Assembly: GCA_002898915.1 (NCBI GenBank)
Contig: BEHO01000063.1
Location: forward strand, 1 to 6,771
Origin: a bacterium HR12
GTDB taxonomy: Bacteria; Actinomycetota; UBA4738; HRBIN12
Length of the DNA stretch: 6,771 nt
Direction of reading: 5' to 3'
Shown here: piece after piece, positions 5,594 to 6,771 of the stretch
Layout of the letters: each line of letters begins with the position of its first letter
How positions within the stretch are numbered: the stretch's first letter is position 1
Translations under genes and position numbers: made by a program
Notes under the pieces: generated by a model
Databases searched by the model: none
The model's input: only the letters and a program-made list of their open reading frames with translations
What the model was told of the DNA's origin: nothing

Positions 5594-5992
5594 CTAGGGA
5601 CGGAGCTCCACGAACCCTGCGGCGGCGAAGTCGCCGTCGAAGGCGAGCGCCTCGCGGATCCGCATCGCGCGCATCAGGACGAAGCTCGTGGCGTCCACGA
5701 ACGAGTAGGGGCGCTCATCGTGGACGCGGAGCCAGGCGAGGGCCGCCTCCTCCTGATCAGGGCCCACGGTCGCCACCCGAACCCGATCCGAGGCCGCGAG
5801 CGCGTCGAGGAACCCGACCGCCGCCCGGTGGCCGGCCCGCCGCCGGAGCCACGTCCAGGTCTCGCCGCGGACGTGGTTCGAGGTGACCAGGGGCTCGTCG
5901 GCGTGGCGGCGGAGCAGTTCGCGGGCCTCCGCGTGGTGCCGGTCCCCGGCATGCCGGAGCGCTATCCAGAAGGAGGTGTCGACGAAGGCCAC
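5594..5992 (-). CDS. vapC: VapC-type PIN-domain ribonuclease toxin
   Basis: This 132-residue protein matches the length and layout of PIN-domain toxins, Mg-dependent RNases that cleave RNAs such as tRNA or rRNA when freed from their antitoxin. The conserved acidic residues appear in order: Asp5 in FVDTSFW, Glu44 in RGETWTW, Asp100 in [11 protein letters not shown], and Asp119/Asp121 near the end in [11 protein letters not shown]. The frame is open further upstream, but the first start that begins the PIN fold correctly is the GTG at 5992-5990, with GAGGTGAT as ribosome-binding site about 7 bases before it. That start lies inside the end of the antitoxin gene, a 31-base overlap in another frame that couples their translation. 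It ends 119 bases before ccr on the same strand. Family confidence is high; the RNA target is unknown. Confidence 0.9.
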   Translation of the reverse strand: MAFVDTSFWIALRHAGDRHHAEARELLRRHADEPLVTSNHVRGETWTWLRRRAGHRAAVGFLDALAASDRVRVATVGPDQEEAALAWLRVHDERPYSFVDATSFVLMRAMRIREALAFDGDFAAAGFVELRP

Positions 5993-6222
5993 TCGTAGAT
6001 CACCTCGTCGATCGAGGGTTCCGGCACCTGCTCCGGGACCGGTTCCCGCTCGGCGGCCTCGACCAGCTGCCATAGCGGATCCTGCTCGATCGGCGGGAGC
6101 GGGCGGACCCGATCCCGCACGAACCGCCGGATGAGCGCGGCCTTGGAGGTCCCCTCCTCCAGGGCCCTGCGCTCCAGGGCGGCGTCCAGGTCCTCCTCGA
6201 TCATGATCTGAAGCCGCTTCAT
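5962..6222 (-). CDS. vapB: VapB-type ribbon-helix-helix antitoxin
   Basis: This 86-residue partner begins MKRLQIMIEEDLDAALERRA, a short beta strand and helix, then EEGTSKAALIRRFVRDRV (residues 22-39) as the second helix of a ribbon-helix-helix DNA-binding domain. The C-terminal half is acidic and proline-rich, ending in [11 protein letters not shown], as expected for the segment that wraps and inhibits the toxin. The frame also offers ATG at 6237 and GTG at 6240. I chose the ATG at 6222 because it starts the ribbon strand directly, no start has a Shine-Dalgarno, and a -10-like TATGCT ends 6 bases before it, which suits a leaderless mRNA. Reinitiation after the nuclease gene stop at 6245 would favour the longer forms. 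The gene overlaps vapC by 31 bases. It should repress its own operon. Confidence 0.83.
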   Translation of the reverse strand: MKRLQIMIEEDLDAALERRALEEGTSKAALIRRFVRDRVRPLPPIEQDPLWQLVEAAEREPVPEQVPEPSIDEVIYEWPSSTPPSG

Positions 6223-6257
6223 GATGTGAGCATACATCACGAGGCTACGCCGATGTA
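6222..6257 (-). promoter_or_regulatory. Candidate vapBC promoter with palindromic operator
   Basis: On the plus strand TGATGT (6222-6227) and ACATCA (6234-6239) are perfect inverted 6-bp arms with a 6-base spacer. A third half-site, GATGTA (6252-6257), is inverted relative to TACATC (6233-6238). On the minus strand the spacer region holds TATGCT (6234-6229), a TAnnnT -10 box placed so that transcription begins at the vapB ATG at 6222. A partial -35, GTTACA, lies 19 bases further upstream inside the end of the nuclease gene. Palindromes over the promoter are typical of VapB-type self-repression. Confidence 0.5.
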
Positions 6258-6771
6258 ACCTCCTCTCGGAGGGCCGGACAGCCCTGGGCGCGCGGGCACC
6301 AGCCGCAGTACGGCCCGGGGCGGAGGGACGGGGCCTCCCCGGCGCGGAGGGAGACCTCCGCCCGGACGGCCGCGATCACCCGGTCCGCCGCACGGTCGAG
6401 CACCCGCGCATCGACGTCCTCGGCTTGCCACGCCCCCGAATCCAGGTAGAGCGTGGCGACGCGGTACGGCGGCACGCCGAACCGGAGGGCGAGGAGGAGC
6501 GCGTAGAACCGCATGTCCTCGGCGTGCTCGGGCCAGGCGCGCCCGGTCTTGAGGTCGATGGCGAGACGGCTCGCCCGGGACGCGTCCCCGTCCTCGGACG
6601 TGCCGAGCACGAGGTCGAGGGTGCCCGAGAGGACCAGCGCGCCTCCGGCGAGCTCCACCCGGACCGGCCACTCCGTGCACGGCGCGAGCTCGCGCCGCAT
6701 CCGACCGAGCGGCGGCATGGTGGCGCGGAACAGCTCGAGCGCCCTGACCGCCTCCATCAGCAGCTCGTCCC
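6245..6771 (-). CDS. RecB/AddB-type PD-(D/E)XK nuclease domain, C-terminal part (N-terminus beyond right edge)
   Basis: The frame has no stop up to the window edge, so the ATG at 6757 is probably internal. Counted from that Met, the nuclease motifs are SGTLDLVLG with Asp48, AIDLKTG with Asp68 and Lys70 (the D-x-K pair), and DMRFYALLLALRFG, where the usual QLxxY motif keeps Tyr85 but has Asp81 at the Gln position. The C-terminus has CGWCPRAQGC (151-160), a C-x2-C-x5-C set as in the iron-sulfur-binding nuclease domains of AddB, Cas4 and RecB-like exonucleases; the fourth Cys would lie N-terminally, perhaps Cys27 or outside the window. It probably degrades DNA, alone or as part of a helicase-nuclease for recombination repair. 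It ends 22 bases before the chosen vapB start (4 bases before the longest alternative). Whether the full protein carries a helicase cannot be seen. Confidence 0.82.
   Translation of the reverse strand, partial: DELLMEAVRALELFRATMPPLGRMRRELAPCTEWPVRVELAGGALVLSGTLDLVLGTSEDGDASRASRLAIDLKTGRAWPEHAEDMRFYALLLALRFGVPPYRVATLYLDSGAWQAEDVDARVLDRAADRVIAAVRAEVSLRAGEAPSLRPGPYCGWCPRAQGCPALREEVTSA

Noticed and set aside
5993..6073. N-terminal extension of VapC from a start at 6073.
   Set aside because: The extra 27 residues are Gly/Arg-rich, lie over vapB in another frame, and precede the normal first beta strand of the PIN fold; the GTG at 5992 has a ribosome-binding site.
6245..6771. Possible Cas4, hence a CRISPR locus, from the PD-(D/E)XK core with a C-x2-C-x5-C cluster.
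   Set aside because: No other cas gene or repeat array is visible, and the cluster is shared with AddB/RecB-type nucleases. Sequence beyond the right edge would be needed to revive this.

Overview
The window is a high-GC (roughly 70% by eye), gene-dense bacterial segment with GTG starts, short or overlapping gene junctions and start sites that look leaderless. These traits, together with a crotonyl-CoA carboxylase/reductase, a methylmalonyl-CoA epimerase and a thiolase, suggest an Actinomycetota-like organism, probably an uncultured or poorly characterised lineage. The taxonomic call is an inference; no rRNA or marker phylogeny is available here.

Layout, left to right. (1) The N-terminal 52 codons of a thiolase (minus strand) run off the left edge. 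Three bases upstream of its start ends a complete, divergent membrane-anchored FtsH-like AAA+/M41 zinc metalloprotease (minus). (2) A short divergent promoter region separates this from a plus-strand pair: an XRE-type helix-turn-helix regulator joined by a 4-base GTGA overlap to methylmalonyl-CoA epimerase. (3) Converging on that pair is a minus-strand gene for a membrane-anchored beta-propeller protein of unknown job. (4) Upstream of it on the same strand is a crotonyl-CoA carboxylase/reductase (ccr) with a recognisable promoter and a GC-only 9-bp stem-loop in its leader. (5) The right end holds a VapBC toxin-antitoxin pair behind a self-regulatory-looking operator, directly downstream of a RecB/AddB-type PD-(D/E)XK nuclease domain with a C-terminal cysteine cluster; that gene is cut by the right edge.

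How the genes fit together. Thiolase (2 acetyl-CoA to acetoacetyl-CoA), Ccr (crotonyl-CoA + CO2 to ethylmalonyl-CoA) and the epimerase (which acts on methylmalonyl-CoA and ethylmalonyl-CoA) are three steps of the ethylmalonyl-CoA pathway, used for acetyl-CoA assimilation or to supply acyl-CoA extender units. The membrane protease is probably co-transcribed with the thiolase, and the small regulator with the epimerase, so the metabolic genes have unusual regulatory or quality-control partners. The VapBC/nuclease end looks like a separate module.

No RNA genes, CRISPR arrays, insertion sequences or long repeats were seen. No stretch over 300 bases lacks a gene; the longest gaps (about 120 bases each) hold promoter-like elements and inverted repeats. 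I did not find a clearly new multi-gene system. The most notable items are the divergent FtsH-like protease, the regulator-epimerase coupling, the Glu-to-Asp change in the Ccr CO2 pocket, and the palindromes that overlap the predicted -10 elements of the regulator and vapB genes.
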